From contig JAXJXP010000035.1 of assembly GCA_036307445.1 (NCBI GenBank), positions 1-54,973 on the forward strand: 54,973 bases of DNA. The letters are read 5' to 3'. Source of the DNA: HGM11525 sp036307445 (lineage in GTDB: Bacteria > Bacillota > Clostridia > UBA1381). The notes beneath the pieces were generated by a model that saw nothing but the letters and a program-made list of their open reading frames with translations, ran no database searches and was not told the DNA's origin. Position 1 is the first letter of the stretch, and each line of letters opens with the position of its first letter. A program made the position numbers and the translations under genes. Shown here piece after piece: positions 7,623-16,495 of the stretch.

Positions 7623-8936
7623 CTATCTCGATTTCTTATTACTTAATATCAAATTACAGAACTCCTTGTTATCCTTTGTCTTAGAAATTTCATCGAGCAC
7701 TGCACCAACAGAATCACAAACATTTTGCCTGCCAATATCGCGTCTTATACGCCAAGCAGCTTCACACTCGTAGTCCTTTAAAAGCTCTTCCTCACGGCGA
7801 GTACCTGATTTTGAAATATCTATTGCAGGAAAAATTCTTCTCTCCTGTAAGCTTCGGTCAAGCTTAAGTTCCATATTACCAGTGCCTTTAAATTCTTCAA
7901 AGATAACATCATCCATTCTGCTTCCCGTTTCAACCAATGCAGTAGCAAGTATGGTAAGGCTTCCGCCCTCTTCAATATTTCTCGCAGCACCAAAGAACTT
8001 CTTTGGCTTAATGAGTGCATCAGGGTCAAGTCCGCCCGACAAGGTTCTGCCCGTCGGTGTAACTGTAAGGTTGTAGGCTCTTGCAAGACGTGTAATAGAA
8101 TCAAGAAGTATAACTACGTCCTTCTTCTGCTCAACCAATCTCATTGCACGTTCCAAAACCATTTCAGCGACCTTCGTATGATTTTCCGGTGTCTGATCAA
8201 AGGTTGAATATATAACCTCTCCGTTAATTGAGCGCTTAATATCAGTAACCTCTTCAGGTCTTTCATCTATCAAAAGGACTATAAGCTTTACATCGGGATG
8301 ATTTGAGGAAATCGACTTTGCAATATTCTTTATAATTGTCGTCTTACCCGCTTTTGGCGGCGCTACAATCATACCCCGCTGCCCTTTTCCAATTGGTGAA
8401 AACATATCAATAACTCTTGAAGTTATATTTTCATTTTCAATATTTTCAAGCACCAATCTCTCTTTCGGGTAGATAGGTACAAGTTTTTCAAAGCTTTTTC
8501 GTTTCAAAGCAACTTCCAGCGGGTCGCCGTTAATCTTTTTTACATACAAAAGAGGTGAGTATTTATCATCATCCTGACTTGGTCTGCTGTCGCCCGTAAT
8601 CTCATCACCGGTTTTTAATCCAAACCTTTTAATCTGAGTCGGCGAAACGTAAACATCATCCTCACTCGGTCTTAAGTTTTCAAAACGAAGAAAACCAAAT
8701 CCGTCTGCCATTACATCAAGCACACCGCAGACCTCAACAGCATCAGCTGGCCGCTGTTTCTTCTTTTCACGAGGTTTTCCCTCAAGCTCGTTCTTTGCAA
8801 CCTCTTCCCTTTTTTCTGTTATAAGTCTTGCAATCTCGCCTTTTTTAAGGGCGGAAATCTTCTCTATTCCCAATCCCTGTGCAATTTGTTTTAGTTCCTC
8901 TTTCGTCTTTCTTTCAAGCATCAACTGCTCCTGCAT
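7623..8936 (-). CDS. rho: Transcription termination factor Rho
   Basis: This 437-residue hexameric RNA helicase terminates transcription. The N-terminal SAP-like Rho_N segment (KTKEELKQIAQGLGI) is followed by a basic linker and the cold-shock RNA-binding domain (GVLDVMADGFGFLR). The ATPase domain has Walker A APPKAGKTT at about 182-190 and ILLDSITRLARAYN. The R-loop region TGRTLSGGLD and the terminal EELLKDYE..WRIRR match the family. AAGGAG lies about 8 nt before the ATG. It is the penultimate gene of a long head-to-tail array, 11 bp after ilvD and 11 bp before arsR. Confidence 0.97.
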   Translation of the reverse strand: MQEQLMLERKTKEELKQIAQGLGIEKISALKKGEIARLITEKREEVAKNELEGKPREKKKQRPADAVEVCGVLDVMADGFGFLRFENLRPSEDDVYVSPTQIKRFGLKTGDEITGDSRPSQDDDKYSPLLYVKKINGDPLEVALKRKSFEKLVPIYPKERLVLENIENENITSRVIDMFSPIGKGQRGMIVAPPKAGKTTIIKNIAKSISSNHPDVKLIVLLIDERPEEVTDIKRSINGEVIYSTFDQTPENHTKVAEMVLERAMRLVEQKKDVVILLDSITRLARAYNLTVTPTGRTLSGGLDPDALIKPKKFFGAARNIEEGGSLTILATALVETGSRMDDVIFEEFKGTGNMELKLDRSLQERRIFPAIDISKSGTRREEELLKDYECEAAWRIRRDIGRQNVCDSVGAVLDEISKTKDNKEFCNLILSNKKSR

Positions 8937-8947
8937 ACATCTACTCC

Positions 8948-10609
8948 TTAATTATCAGTCATAACTGCACCGTATTTTGCCGATGAAACAAGCTTTCTGT
9001 AACGGTTTAGGTATCCGGTCTTGATTTTCGGCTCATTTGGAGTCCAGCCTTCACGGCGTTTTGCAAGCTCTTCTTCAGAAACGAGAAGGTTTAAAACGCA
9101 ATTTTCAATGTCGATTTCAATCATATCGCCATCTTTGACAAATGCAATAGGACCACCGTCAACAGCCTCAGGACAAACGTGTCCAATAGCTGCGCCTCTC
9201 GTTGCGCCCGAGAAACGTCCGTCTGTAATAAGCGCAACATCCTTATCAAGTCCCATACCGCAGATTGCAGATGTTGGAGAAAGCATTTCTCTCATACCGG
9301 GTCCGCCCTTGGGGCCTTCGTATCTAATAACGACAACATCACCCTTTTTAATTTTGCCTGCATAAATTGCAGCAATAGCCTCGTCTTCACTATCATAAAC
9401 CTTGGCAGGACCCTTATGCTGAAGCATTTCCTTAGCAACGGCACTACGTTTTACAACGCCCAAATCACCCATTGTTCCCTTAAGCACTGCAATACCGCCC
9501 GTATTGGAGTATGGATTATCAAGAGGTCTTATTACCTCGTAGTCAAGAACACCCTTACCCTTGATATTTTCTCCAACAGTTTTACCTGTTACCGTTATAA
9601 GGTCTGTCTTTATAAGATTGTTCTTTGAAAGCTCATTCATAACAGCCATTACACCGCCCGCAGCATACAAATCCTGAACGTGATGCTCACCAGCCGGTGC
9701 AAGATGACAGAGATTGGGAGTTTCAGCACTGATATCGTTTGCCATATCAAGATTAACATCAACCTTAGCCTCTGCTGCAATTGCAGGAAGATGGAGCATT
9801 GAATTAGTTGAACAGCCAAGAGCCATATCAACTCTTAGTGCATTATAAAAAGCATCTGCAGTCATAATATCACGAGGCTTTATATCCTTATCAAGCAAAT
9901 CCATTATCTTCATACCGGTTTCTTTTGCAAGACGTATTCTCTCAGAATATACTGCAGGAATTGTACCATTTCCGGGCAACGCCATACCAAGAACTTCTGA
10001 CAAACAGTTCATTGAGTTAGCGGTAAACATACCAGAACAGCTTCCGCAAGTAGGACAAGCAGCATTTTCAAGTGCAGTAAGTTCGTCCATATCAATGTTA
10101 CCTGCTTTGAAGGCACCAATAGCCTCGAAGTTTGTGTTAAGGTCTCTGAATTTGCCTTTATAGTTAATCGAAAGCATAGGTCCGCCGCTAACAACAATGG
10201 CCGGCTTATTAAGACGTGCTGCTGCCATAAGCATAGCAGGTACTATTTTATCACAGTTAGGAATTAAAACAAGAGCATCAAAACCGTGTGCGATTGTCAT
10301 TGCTTCAACCGAGTCAGCAATAAGCTCACGGCTCGCTAAAGAATACTTCATACCAACATGTCCCATAGCAATACCGTCACAAACACCGATTGCCGGAAAC
10401 TCTACCGGAGTACCGCCAGCCATACGGATACCAACTTTTACAGCCTCTGCTATTTTGTCGAGGTGAACGTGTCCGGGGATAACTTCATTCTTCGAGCTTA
10501 CAACTCCAATTAACGGTCTTGAAAGCTCTTCATCCGTAAAGCCCGAAGCCTTAAATAATGAACGGTGCGGAGTCTTCTCCACTCCCTTTTTTACAATATC
10601 AGAATACAT
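8948..10609 (-). CDS. ilvD: Dihydroxy-acid dehydratase IlvD
   Basis: The 553-residue iron-sulfur enzyme converts 2,3-dihydroxy-isovalerate and -methylvalerate to the keto acids of valine, leucine and isoleucine synthesis. Motifs include CDKIVPAMLMAAAR, CGSCSGMFTANSMN with cluster cysteines, GCSTNSMLHLPAIA, and GPKGGPGMREML near the C-terminus. The length is normal. AAAGGA precedes the ATG. No other ilv or leu gene is adjacent, and I see no T-box leader; it sits between a cvpA-like gene and rho in one tight array. Confidence 0.97.
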   Translation of the reverse strand: MYSDIVKKGVEKTPHRSLFKASGFTDEELSRPLIGVVSSKNEVIPGHVHLDKIAEAVKVGIRMAGGTPVEFPAIGVCDGIAMGHVGMKYSLASRELIADSVEAMTIAHGFDALVLIPNCDKIVPAMLMAAARLNKPAIVVSGGPMLSINYKGKFRDLNTNFEAIGAFKAGNIDMDELTALENAACPTCGSCSGMFTANSMNCLSEVLGMALPGNGTIPAVYSERIRLAKETGMKIMDLLDKDIKPRDIMTADAFYNALRVDMALGCSTNSMLHLPAIAAEAKVDVNLDMANDISAETPNLCHLAPAGEHHVQDLYAAGGVMAVMNELSKNNLIKTDLITVTGKTVGENIKGKGVLDYEVIRPLDNPYSNTGGIAVLKGTMGDLGVVKRSAVAKEMLQHKGPAKVYDSEDEAIAAIYAGKIKKGDVVVIRYEGPKGGPGMREMLSPTSAICGMGLDKDVALITDGRFSGATRGAAIGHVCPEAVDGGPIAFVKDGDMIEIDIENCVLNLLVSEEELAKRREGWTPNEPKIKTGYLNRYRKLVSSAKYGAVMTDN

Positions 10610-10626
10610 CTAAAATCATTCCTTTC

Positions 10627-11337
10627 CTAAATAAACATCTCTATAAGGAGATTATTGTCATAAAAATATTTAACAATCAGCGTTTCATCAACTATCTGAC
10701 TTATTTCTGAAAGGCTATCAGTAGGAGCCAGAAGTGTAAGAACAGCTAAGATTATATATACAATCAAAAGTCCGTTAAGTGCACCAACTATCATCCCCAG
10801 AAAAGAGTTGACACCGCTTAAGAGTGGAAGTTTGAAAATTATATCAAGCAATCGTAATAGAAGAAAAACTCCGAGCCTTACTGCTAAAAAGAGCAGTATA
10901 ATAGATGCGATTTTAAGTATCACCTCGGTAACTGTATCGGTAAGTACTGCCAGTGCGTCGTTTTTCATAGTTTCAACAGCCTCAGTCTGTTTCTGGAGCT
11001 TTTCGTCCAAAAAATCCATCAGGAAGCTTGGAAGTCCCATCATTTCTCCGACCTTAACAGCTGTCTCACTGTCCTCTTCACCCTTGATTTCAGGCATTTC
11101 TTCCTCTACCGTTCCCATCACCTGAAGTTGAACCTTTTCCCGTACCGTCTGTCCTAATGCAGACGAAGACAGATAATCGGTAAAAGGCTGTTGGAGTGTT
11201 ACTATAAGCACAGCAGAAATTATTAAGGACAACACTGTATATGATGATTTTAAAAACCCTCTTCTCTTAGCAACCAATACCGATGCGGTTAATATACCAA
11301 TAAGAACAAGGTCAAATATGTAATTCATAATTGGCAT
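10627..11337 (-). CDS. CvpA-family membrane protein
   Basis: A 236-residue integral membrane protein of the CvpA/colicin V production type. The N-terminal pattern D-x-x-L-x-G-I-L, then KRRGFLKSSYTVLSLII, is typical, and the helices near residues 5-20, 27-45, 140-165 and 180-205 suggest four membrane spans. The middle of the protein is a charged segment rich in Glu and Lys. The start is uncertain: the ATG at 11337 is only 2 nt from a GGG-type ribosome binding site, and the ATG at 11328 (MNYIFDLVLIG) has a longer, more usual spacing and a more typical N-terminus. The function is not known. Confidence 0.75.
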   Translation of the reverse strand: MPIMNYIFDLVLIGILTASVLVAKRRGFLKSSYTVLSLIISAVLIVTLQQPFTDYLSSSALGQTVREKVQLQVMGTVEEEMPEIKGEEDSETAVKVGEMMGLPSFLMDFLDEKLQKQTEAVETMKNDALAVLTDTVTEVILKIASIILLFLAVRLGVFLLLRLLDIIFKLPLLSGVNSFLGMIVGALNGLLIVYIILAVLTLLAPTDSLSEISQIVDETLIVKYFYDNNLLIEMFI

Positions 11338-11348
11338 TTCCCTTTCGT

Positions 11349-12644
11349 TTAAAAGTCAATAAAGTCAAGTCCGGAGCTATATATAACAACAACGTGGTCA
11401 TTGTCCATAACGTATATGTCCCTGATTTCTCTTGGACAGGTGTGAATCTTCTTATGTCTGCCGGAAAATCCAGAAAGAATTAAATCTCTTCCAATATTAT
11501 ATGCGATTCTTCCGGAACGGATATCCATACAATCGGGCATTTTCTCAGCAGTAATCAAGGCCTTCTGTCTTCCCCGACCTGTAAGAATTTCAATTTCAGA
11601 AACATTGTTATTATCAACAAGCATAAGCTTATATCCGGAATCTTCTGCACGATAATGAAGCAACTCCCGCTCAGTATAAGAAGACTCCCACAAAACCTTG
11701 CCTCTTTGAGACATACCTGCCACCTTATCGTCAGCAAATACGTTAAGCACTTCTCCCAGGAAGTTTACATCATATACAATTGAGCCATCAAAGTCAGTAC
11801 TTGATTCCTTTTCACCGTTTGAAATATTATATATCTCAACCCTCGACTTAGCTCCCGACTCTGTATTAAGGAACGAAACCGCAACACGCCTTGAGCCTGA
11901 TGCAATATCCGCATCAAGAATACTGTCCGTGCCGGAATTCCAGCTAAAGACCTTATCGCCCTTTTTGTTAATGACTATAACTGCACCCTTGTAATACTCT
12001 TTATCGGAAACAACAACTACATCACCGTTTTCAGAAAGCTTTGCAGTCTTGATTTTCCCGTCAGCTTCTGTCTGGAACACCTGCTTTTTTCCATCGAAGA
12101 GTGCAATCTTTTTACCTCCTCGCTCAGCTATCATATAGTAGTTACCGCTAACACTTAGTATGGGCTCTGACATATGTATTCCGACTGCCCACAAAGTTTT
12201 ACCGCTTTTGTCAAATGCTATTATTGATGTTTCATTTACACAAAGTATATAATCTCTGTACTGTGAATATTTATATGTCGAAGCACTTTCTAAAGCAACA
12301 GGATGACTCTCTGCATCGCTTTCATCAGGTGCAATATCCTCAAACTCTATATCAGGTATATCTTCAACCGTTTCAATCTCACTTTCAACCGGAGCAGATG
12401 TTGGCTCATCTTCAACTATCGGCATAGGCTCGGGCGTTGATAAATCCTGCAAAAATTCAAGTGTTGGTTCTGACAGTTCAACATTAAAATGTCGTGCCAA
12501 AGCAAGCATATTCATCTTAAAGTTATACATATAATTTTCAACAAAGCCTATCCTTATGCCTGAGGCAAACACAGCAAATACGCATACTGCCACAAGCAGT
12601 AGCACAGCCGCTATTATTCTGCTTTTTCCGCCCTTCTTTTTCAT
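11349..12644 (-). CDS. Membrane-anchored beta-propeller-like protein (DUF5711-like)
   Basis: The 431-residue product has a short basic N-terminus, one membrane helix at about 9-27 and a largely extracellular remainder. A Pro/Glu/Ser/Thr-rich linker (about 65-115) leads to repeated segments such as YILCVNETSIIAFDKSGKTLWAVG, resembling PQQ/WD-type beta-propeller blades: SGNYYMIAERGGKKIALFD and SENGDVVVVSDKEYYKG. I assign it tentatively to DUF5711-type proteins of Clostridia. Its function is unknown. Neighbours are truA upstream and cvpA-like downstream, with 24 and 11 bp gaps, so it is probably co-transcribed with them. Confidence 0.7.
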   Translation of the reverse strand: MKKKGGKSRIIAAVLLLVAVCVFAVFASGIRIGFVENYMYNFKMNMLALARHFNVELSEPTLEFLQDLSTPEPMPIVEDEPTSAPVESEIETVEDIPDIEFEDIAPDESDAESHPVALESASTYKYSQYRDYILCVNETSIIAFDKSGKTLWAVGIHMSEPILSVSGNYYMIAERGGKKIALFDGKKQVFQTEADGKIKTAKLSENGDVVVVSDKEYYKGAVIVINKKGDKVFSWNSGTDSILDADIASGSRRVAVSFLNTESGAKSRVEIYNISNGEKESSTDFDGSIVYDVNFLGEVLNVFADDKVAGMSQRGKVLWESSYTERELLHYRAEDSGYKLMLVDNNNVSEIEILTGRGRQKALITAEKMPDCMDIRSGRIAYNIGRDLILSGFSGRHKKIHTCPREIRDIYVMDNDHVVVIYSSGLDFIDF

Positions 12645-12668
12645 TTATCATTTATCCTTTCAGCATTA

Positions 12669-13400
12669 TCAATAAAACACCTCAGAAAGATACAGACCGT
12701 CTGCAGGTGCAGTAATACCGGCCCTCTTTCTGTCAAGAGATGCAATTATGTCCGGCATTTCACGCCAATCAATTTTCCCGCAACCACAAAACACTAGTGT
12801 TCCCGCAATAATTCTGACCATATTATACAAAAAACCATTACCTGTAACATCAATCCGTATAATATCGCCTTCCTTGGTAACACCAATAGAATATATTGTT
12901 CTGACAGTTGTTTTGACGGTAAATCCACTTGATGCAAAGCCAATAAAATCATGCTCTCCAGTAAAATATTCTGCCGCCTTTTGCATTGCATCCAAATCAA
13001 GAGGATGACAATAGTGCCACGCTCTTTTATTTAGAAAAACATCAGGAAACTCAGAATTTAGGATAAGATACGAGTATGTTTTTGAAGTTGACCAACGTGA
13101 ATCAAAGCTGTTATCTGCCTCTTCAGATAAAGTACAGACAATATCGTCAGGCAGTCTTGAATTGATAGCGTATTTAAATCTTGACGCATCAAAACGTGAT
13201 TCGGTAAAGAAATTACATACATAACCTTTAGCATGTACACCGGCATCTGTTCTTCCACATCCATAGAGTGTGATTTCCTCGGCAGTTATGTTGTGTATAG
13301 CGTTCTCAACCGTTTCTTGAATAGTTGCAGCATTTGGCTGCTTCTGCCAGCCGTGATAGCGGCTACCATCATATTGAATAACAAGTTTAATATTTCTCAT
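12669..13400 (-). CDS. truA: tRNA pseudouridine(38-40) synthase TruA
   Basis: The 243-residue enzyme makes pseudouridine at positions 38-40 in the tRNA anticodon arm. The N-terminus KLVIQYDGSRYHGWQKQP and the catalytic GCGRTDAGVHAKG with nucleophile Asp52 are diagnostic; GNGFLYNMVRIIAGTL lies toward the C-terminus. I use ATG at 13400. An in-frame TTG at 13418 overlaps the -10 box described below. There is no Shine-Dalgarno sequence ahead of the ATG; a promoter sits directly upstream, so a leaderless mRNA is possible. It follows ecfT by 24 bp, a common gene order in Firmicutes. Confidence 0.95.
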   Translation of the reverse strand: MRNIKLVIQYDGSRYHGWQKQPNAATIQETVENAIHNITAEEITLYGCGRTDAGVHAKGYVCNFFTESRFDASRFKYAINSRLPDDIVCTLSEEADNSFDSRWSTSKTYSYLILNSEFPDVFLNKRAWHYCHPLDLDAMQKAAEYFTGEHDFIGFASSGFTVKTTVRTIYSIGVTKEGDIIRIDVTGNGFLYNMVRIIAGTLVFCGCGKIDWREMPDIIASLDRKRAGITAPADGLYLSEVFY

Positions 13401-13407
13401 AATATAA

Positions 13408-13436
13408 TTATACCACAAGCATTATCAAAATGCAAT
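13408..13436 (-). promoter_or_regulatory. Putative extended -10 promoter giving a leaderless truA transcript
   Basis: Minus strand: TTGCAT, a 17-bp spacer, then TGG-TATAAT, an extended -10 element. Seven bases after the -10 falls the A of the truA ATG at 13400. The -35 box lies in the last codons of ecfT. It fits a promoter internal to the operon. Confidence 0.55.
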
Positions 13437-14237
13437 CCTAAACACAACCAAAACAACTACAAGCAATAACAATATTATTCCTGCATAAGCATCGTATTTT
13501 CCCATCTTCATTTCCTTCATACGAGTGCGGTTTGCACCTCCATGGTAGCATCTGGAGTCCATTGCAACCGCCAAATCATCTGCACGGCGAAAGCTGCTTA
13601 CAAACAGTGGCACCAAAAGTGGTATCATTGCCTTTGCACGTCTTATAAGACTGCCGCTTTCAAAATCCGCTCCTCTTGCTGTCTGCGCCTTCATTATTTT
13701 ATCCGCCTCTTCTGCAATTGTAGGAACAAACCTTATCGCAATAGTCATCATCATTGCTATTTCGTGTGATGGTACTTTTATAACCTCGAACGGTCTTAAA
13801 AGCTTTTCTATTCCGTCTGTTAGCATCAATGGCGACGTTGTGAGAGTTAGCACAGACGTACCTATTACAAGGTATACAAGGCGCAAAAGCATATATATTC
13901 CCGTCTTTAATCCCTCGTATGTTATCTTAATTGTAATAATTTTTAAGTCTATCAACAAAATTGGAGTGCCATCAGTCAAAAGTACATTTATAAACACCGT
14001 AAATACAAGTATAAACAGCATTGGTTTAAGACCTCGTACCATATATTTAAACGGTACCTTTGAAAGCTTAATTACAAATGCAATGAATAGAGTAATTACT
14101 GCGTATTCTGCAACACCACGTGCAACAAACAGTAATACGATAAACAATAGTGCAGCAAGTATTTTTACTCTTGCATCCATCTTGTGAACTGGGCTGTTTC
14201 CTGCAATATACTGTCCAATTGTAATATCTCTTAGCAT
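13425..14237 (-). CDS. ecfT: ECF transporter transmembrane subunit EcfT
   Basis: This 270-residue CbiQ-family protein is the shared membrane coupling subunit of an energy-coupling-factor vitamin/metal importer. It has five to six hydrophobic segments (for example residues 25-60, 70-90 and 105-130) and the cytoplasmic coupling motifs ARGADF and AMDSRCY in the C-terminal half, which contact the two ATPases. The N-terminus ITIGQYIAGNSPVHKMDARVKI is typical. It overlaps ecfA2 by 7 nt. No substrate-binding S subunit lies nearby, which fits a group II ECF module serving unlinked S components. Confidence 0.93.
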   Translation of the reverse strand: MLRDITIGQYIAGNSPVHKMDARVKILAALLFIVLLFVARGVAEYAVITLFIAFVIKLSKVPFKYMVRGLKPMLFILVFTVFINVLLTDGTPILLIDLKIITIKITYEGLKTGIYMLLRLVYLVIGTSVLTLTTSPLMLTDGIEKLLRPFEVIKVPSHEIAMMMTIAIRFVPTIAEEADKIMKAQTARGADFESGSLIRRAKAMIPLLVPLFVSSFRRADDLAVAMDSRCYHGGANRTRMKEMKMGKYDAYAGIILLLLVVVLVVFRIAF

Positions 14238-15097
14238 TTTCCTCCCTCCTTTTCCAAAAAGAGTTCAGAATAAACCTTCTTAGCAAAATCAACCGTATAT
14301 ATATCCGGTCTTATATCCACTCCACGAGCAATCAGCTGTTGAGTGAGTCTTGTTATCTCAGGAACGTCAAGTCCTATTTTTGAAAGCTCTTCGCCTCTTG
14401 AAAAAATTTCTGCAACCTCTCCGTCCATTACAACTCTACCATGGTCGAGAACAATAATATGTTTGGCAAGCTTTGCAACATCTTCCATACTATGCGATAC
14501 AAAAACAATTGTCATATCACCGCGTTTTTCGTGCATAAGCGAAAGCTGTGTAAGGATTTCATCACGTCCATGAGGGTCAAGTCCTGCAGTCGGTTCATCA
14601 AGAATAAGCACCTTGGGCCGCATCGAAATAACGCCTGCAATTGCAACCCTTCGCTTTTGTCCGCCCGAAAGTTCAAAAGGCGACTTGGTCAGCAAATCTG
14701 CAGATATTCCAACAAGCTTTATTGCTTCATATACTCTCTCCTTAACTTCCTCTTCAGAAAGCCCCATATTTTTAGGTCCAAACGCAATATCATCAAATAC
14801 CGTTTCCTCAAACAGCTGATATTCAGGATACTGAAACACAAGTCCGACCTCAGAACGCACTTTTTTCATATCTGTATCCTTTGACAGAATATCCATTCCG
14901 TTTACAGCAATGCTTCCTGAAGTAGGCTTTACAAGTCCGTTAAGATGCTGTATAAGTGTTGATTTTCCCGAACCGGTATGACCGATTACAGCAGCAAAAT
15001 CTCCGTCAGGAATTTCTATGCTGATATCATACAGCGCCTGTTGCTCAAACGGCATCCCCGGCTGATATATATAGTTTAAGTTTTTTATACTAATCAT
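14231..15097 (-). CDS. ecfA2: ECF transporter ATPase EcfA2
   Basis: A 288-residue ABC ATPase of the ECF module. Visible motifs are Walker A GHTGSGKST, the Q-loop VFQYPEYQLFEETV typical of EcfA2, the signature LSGGQKRR, Walker B VLILDEPTAGLDP and the switch histidine in FVSHSMEDV. The start is ATG at 15097, which has GAGAGG about 8 nt upstream; the longer open frame begins at TTG without a proper ribosome binding site. It would pair with EcfA1 and EcfT in the membrane complex. Confidence 0.94.
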   Translation of the reverse strand: MISIKNLNYIYQPGMPFEQQALYDISIEIPDGDFAAVIGHTGSGKSTLIQHLNGLVKPTSGSIAVNGMDILSKDTDMKKVRSEVGLVFQYPEYQLFEETVFDDIAFGPKNMGLSEEEVKERVYEAIKLVGISADLLTKSPFELSGGQKRRVAIAGVISMRPKVLILDEPTAGLDPHGRDEILTQLSLMHEKRGDMTIVFVSHSMEDVAKLAKHIIVLDHGRVVMDGEVAEIFSRGEELSKIGLDVPEITRLTQQLIARGVDIRPDIYTVDFAKKVYSELFLEKEGGKC

Positions 15098-15119
15098 CCG
15101 AATTATCCTCTCACAGCGG

Positions 15120-15950
15120 CTACTTGTCAAGTATATTTAAAATTGCCTCTACACATTCTTCCACCGTTATTATATCGTCAGGAAGGTCTACACCCTTCGT
15201 CCTTAAGTAATGAACAAGCTCCGTTACCTGAGGAACATCAAGACCGGTTCCCTTTATTTTGTCGATACTCGAAAAAACTTTCTTTGGAGTATCGTCCATT
15301 GTAATATGTCCCTTATCAAGAACAACAACTCTGTCTGCCTCTGCTGCTTCATCCATATAATGAGTGATGAGTACCACTGTCATACCCTTGTTTTCATTGA
15401 GCATTTTTATAGTTTTGATAACCTCTCGTCTTCCAACAGGGTCCAACATCGCAGTAGGCTCATCAAGAATTATATATTCAGGCTCCATTGCAAGCACGGC
15501 TGCAATAGCTATCCTTTGCTTCTGTCCACCTGAAAGTCTTGAAGGTGCTGCTTCGGCAAATTCAGTCATATTAACTATTTTAAGACATTCATCGACACGT
15601 CTTCTTATTTCTTCCGGTTCAACACCCATATTTTCAGGGGCAAAAGCAACCTCATCTTCTACCATTGCTGCAACCATCTGATTATCAGGGTTTTGGAATA
15701 CCATTCCTGCACGGGAACGTATTTTATATATCATTTCCTCATCAGCAGTATCCATTTTGTCAACATATACCTTGCCGCTTTCAGGCAAAAGTATCGCATT
15801 AAAATGCTTGGCAAGAGTGGATTTACCCGAGCCATTATGACCAAGAACAGCAGTAAAGCTGCCACGTTCAATAGAAAGATTTAGTCCCTCAATCACAAAA
15901 TGTTTTTCTTCATCACCGTATGCACAGTAGAGTTCTTTAGCTTCAATCAT
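15120..15950 (-). CDS. ecfA1: ECF transporter ATPase EcfA1
   Basis: A 276-residue ABC ATPase with Walker A GHNGSGKST, Q-loop VFQNPDNQMVAAMVEDEVAF (typical of EcfA1), signature LSGGQKQR, Walker B IILDEPTAMLDP and the switch histidine in LITHYMDEA. The start is the ATG at 15950 preceded by GGAGG 8 nt away; the longer frame reads 25 unlikely residues through the end of the upstream gene. It overlaps the upstream 176-residue exported-protein gene by 8 nt. Confidence 0.94.
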   Translation of the reverse strand: MIEAKELYCAYGDEEKHFVIEGLNLSIERGSFTAVLGHNGSGKSTLAKHFNAILLPESGKVYVDKMDTADEEMIYKIRSRAGMVFQNPDNQMVAAMVEDEVAFAPENMGVEPEEIRRRVDECLKIVNMTEFAEAAPSRLSGGQKQRIAIAAVLAMEPEYIILDEPTAMLDPVGRREVIKTIKMLNENKGMTVVLITHYMDEAAEADRVVVLDKGHITMDDTPKKVFSSIDKIKGTGLDVPQVTELVHYLRTKGVDLPDDIITVEECVEAILNILDK

Positions 15951-16473
15951 TATTTTCCTCCGCTGTATCAGGTGTAATTGATGGTTCCGGTGATGGAGTT
16001 GCCTCCGGTTCTGCCGCACTTGCATCGCAATACTCTATGAGCTTTTGCATTACCTCAGGCGACCCGTCATATCTTTGACCATCGTACCACATTATCTTTC
16101 CGCCTTTATAGAAGTTAAGCCTGCTGGCAATTCTGTTGTGGTCGTCGTACAAAACAACCCATGCATCAGCAACAAGTGTCTGTGTGCCATCGTGCTCAAG
16201 CGGCTCACCGAGAGGAATATTACGAACAAATTCAATGATTGCACCAACCTCTTCGTCATTTTTCTCTGCAATACCGACTACAACATCACCATTACCTTCG
16301 CCATATGCCATATAGGCACTTACAGGCTCACCTGCTTCCGGCGATATTTGTTCAATATCAAACTCAGGTGTATTGACAAGCGTTCTGTTTATAATAACTG
16401 CACTTGCAAGTATTAAAACAAGAGCCGTTATGACAGATGTATAGTAAATTTTTCTTTTAGTAGAAAGTTTCAT
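15943..16473 (-). CDS. Unknown exported or membrane-anchored protein, 176 residues
   Basis: I do not recognise a family. The sequence shows a short basic N-terminus (KLSTKRK), one hydrophobic helix at about 11-29 and an extracytoplasmic domain. There is no lipobox cysteine after the helix, so an N-terminal membrane anchor is likelier than a lipoprotein. The domain contains VVVGIAEKNDEEVGAIIEFV and LNFYKGGKIMWYDGQRY. The last 25 residues are a Pro/Glu/Ser/Thr-rich tail (TPSPEP type), similar to tails on the PBP and DUF5711-like proteins here. It sits between a methyltransferase gene and ecfA1. Confidence 0.7.
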   Translation of the reverse strand: MKLSTKRKIYYTSVITALVLILASAVIINRTLVNTPEFDIEQISPEAGEPVSAYMAYGEGNGDVVVGIAEKNDEEVGAIIEFVRNIPLGEPLEHDGTQTLVADAWVVLYDDHNRIASRLNFYKGGKIMWYDGQRYDGSPEVMQKLIEYCDASAAEPEATPSPEPSITPDTAEENND

Positions 16474-16495
16474 TTCAAGTACCCTTTCAAAAATG

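Noticed and set aside
10610..11348. A T-box or other amino-acid riboswitch ahead of ilvD
   Set aside because: No AGGGTGGNACCGCG-like motif is present; cvpA and ilvD are only 17 bp apart.
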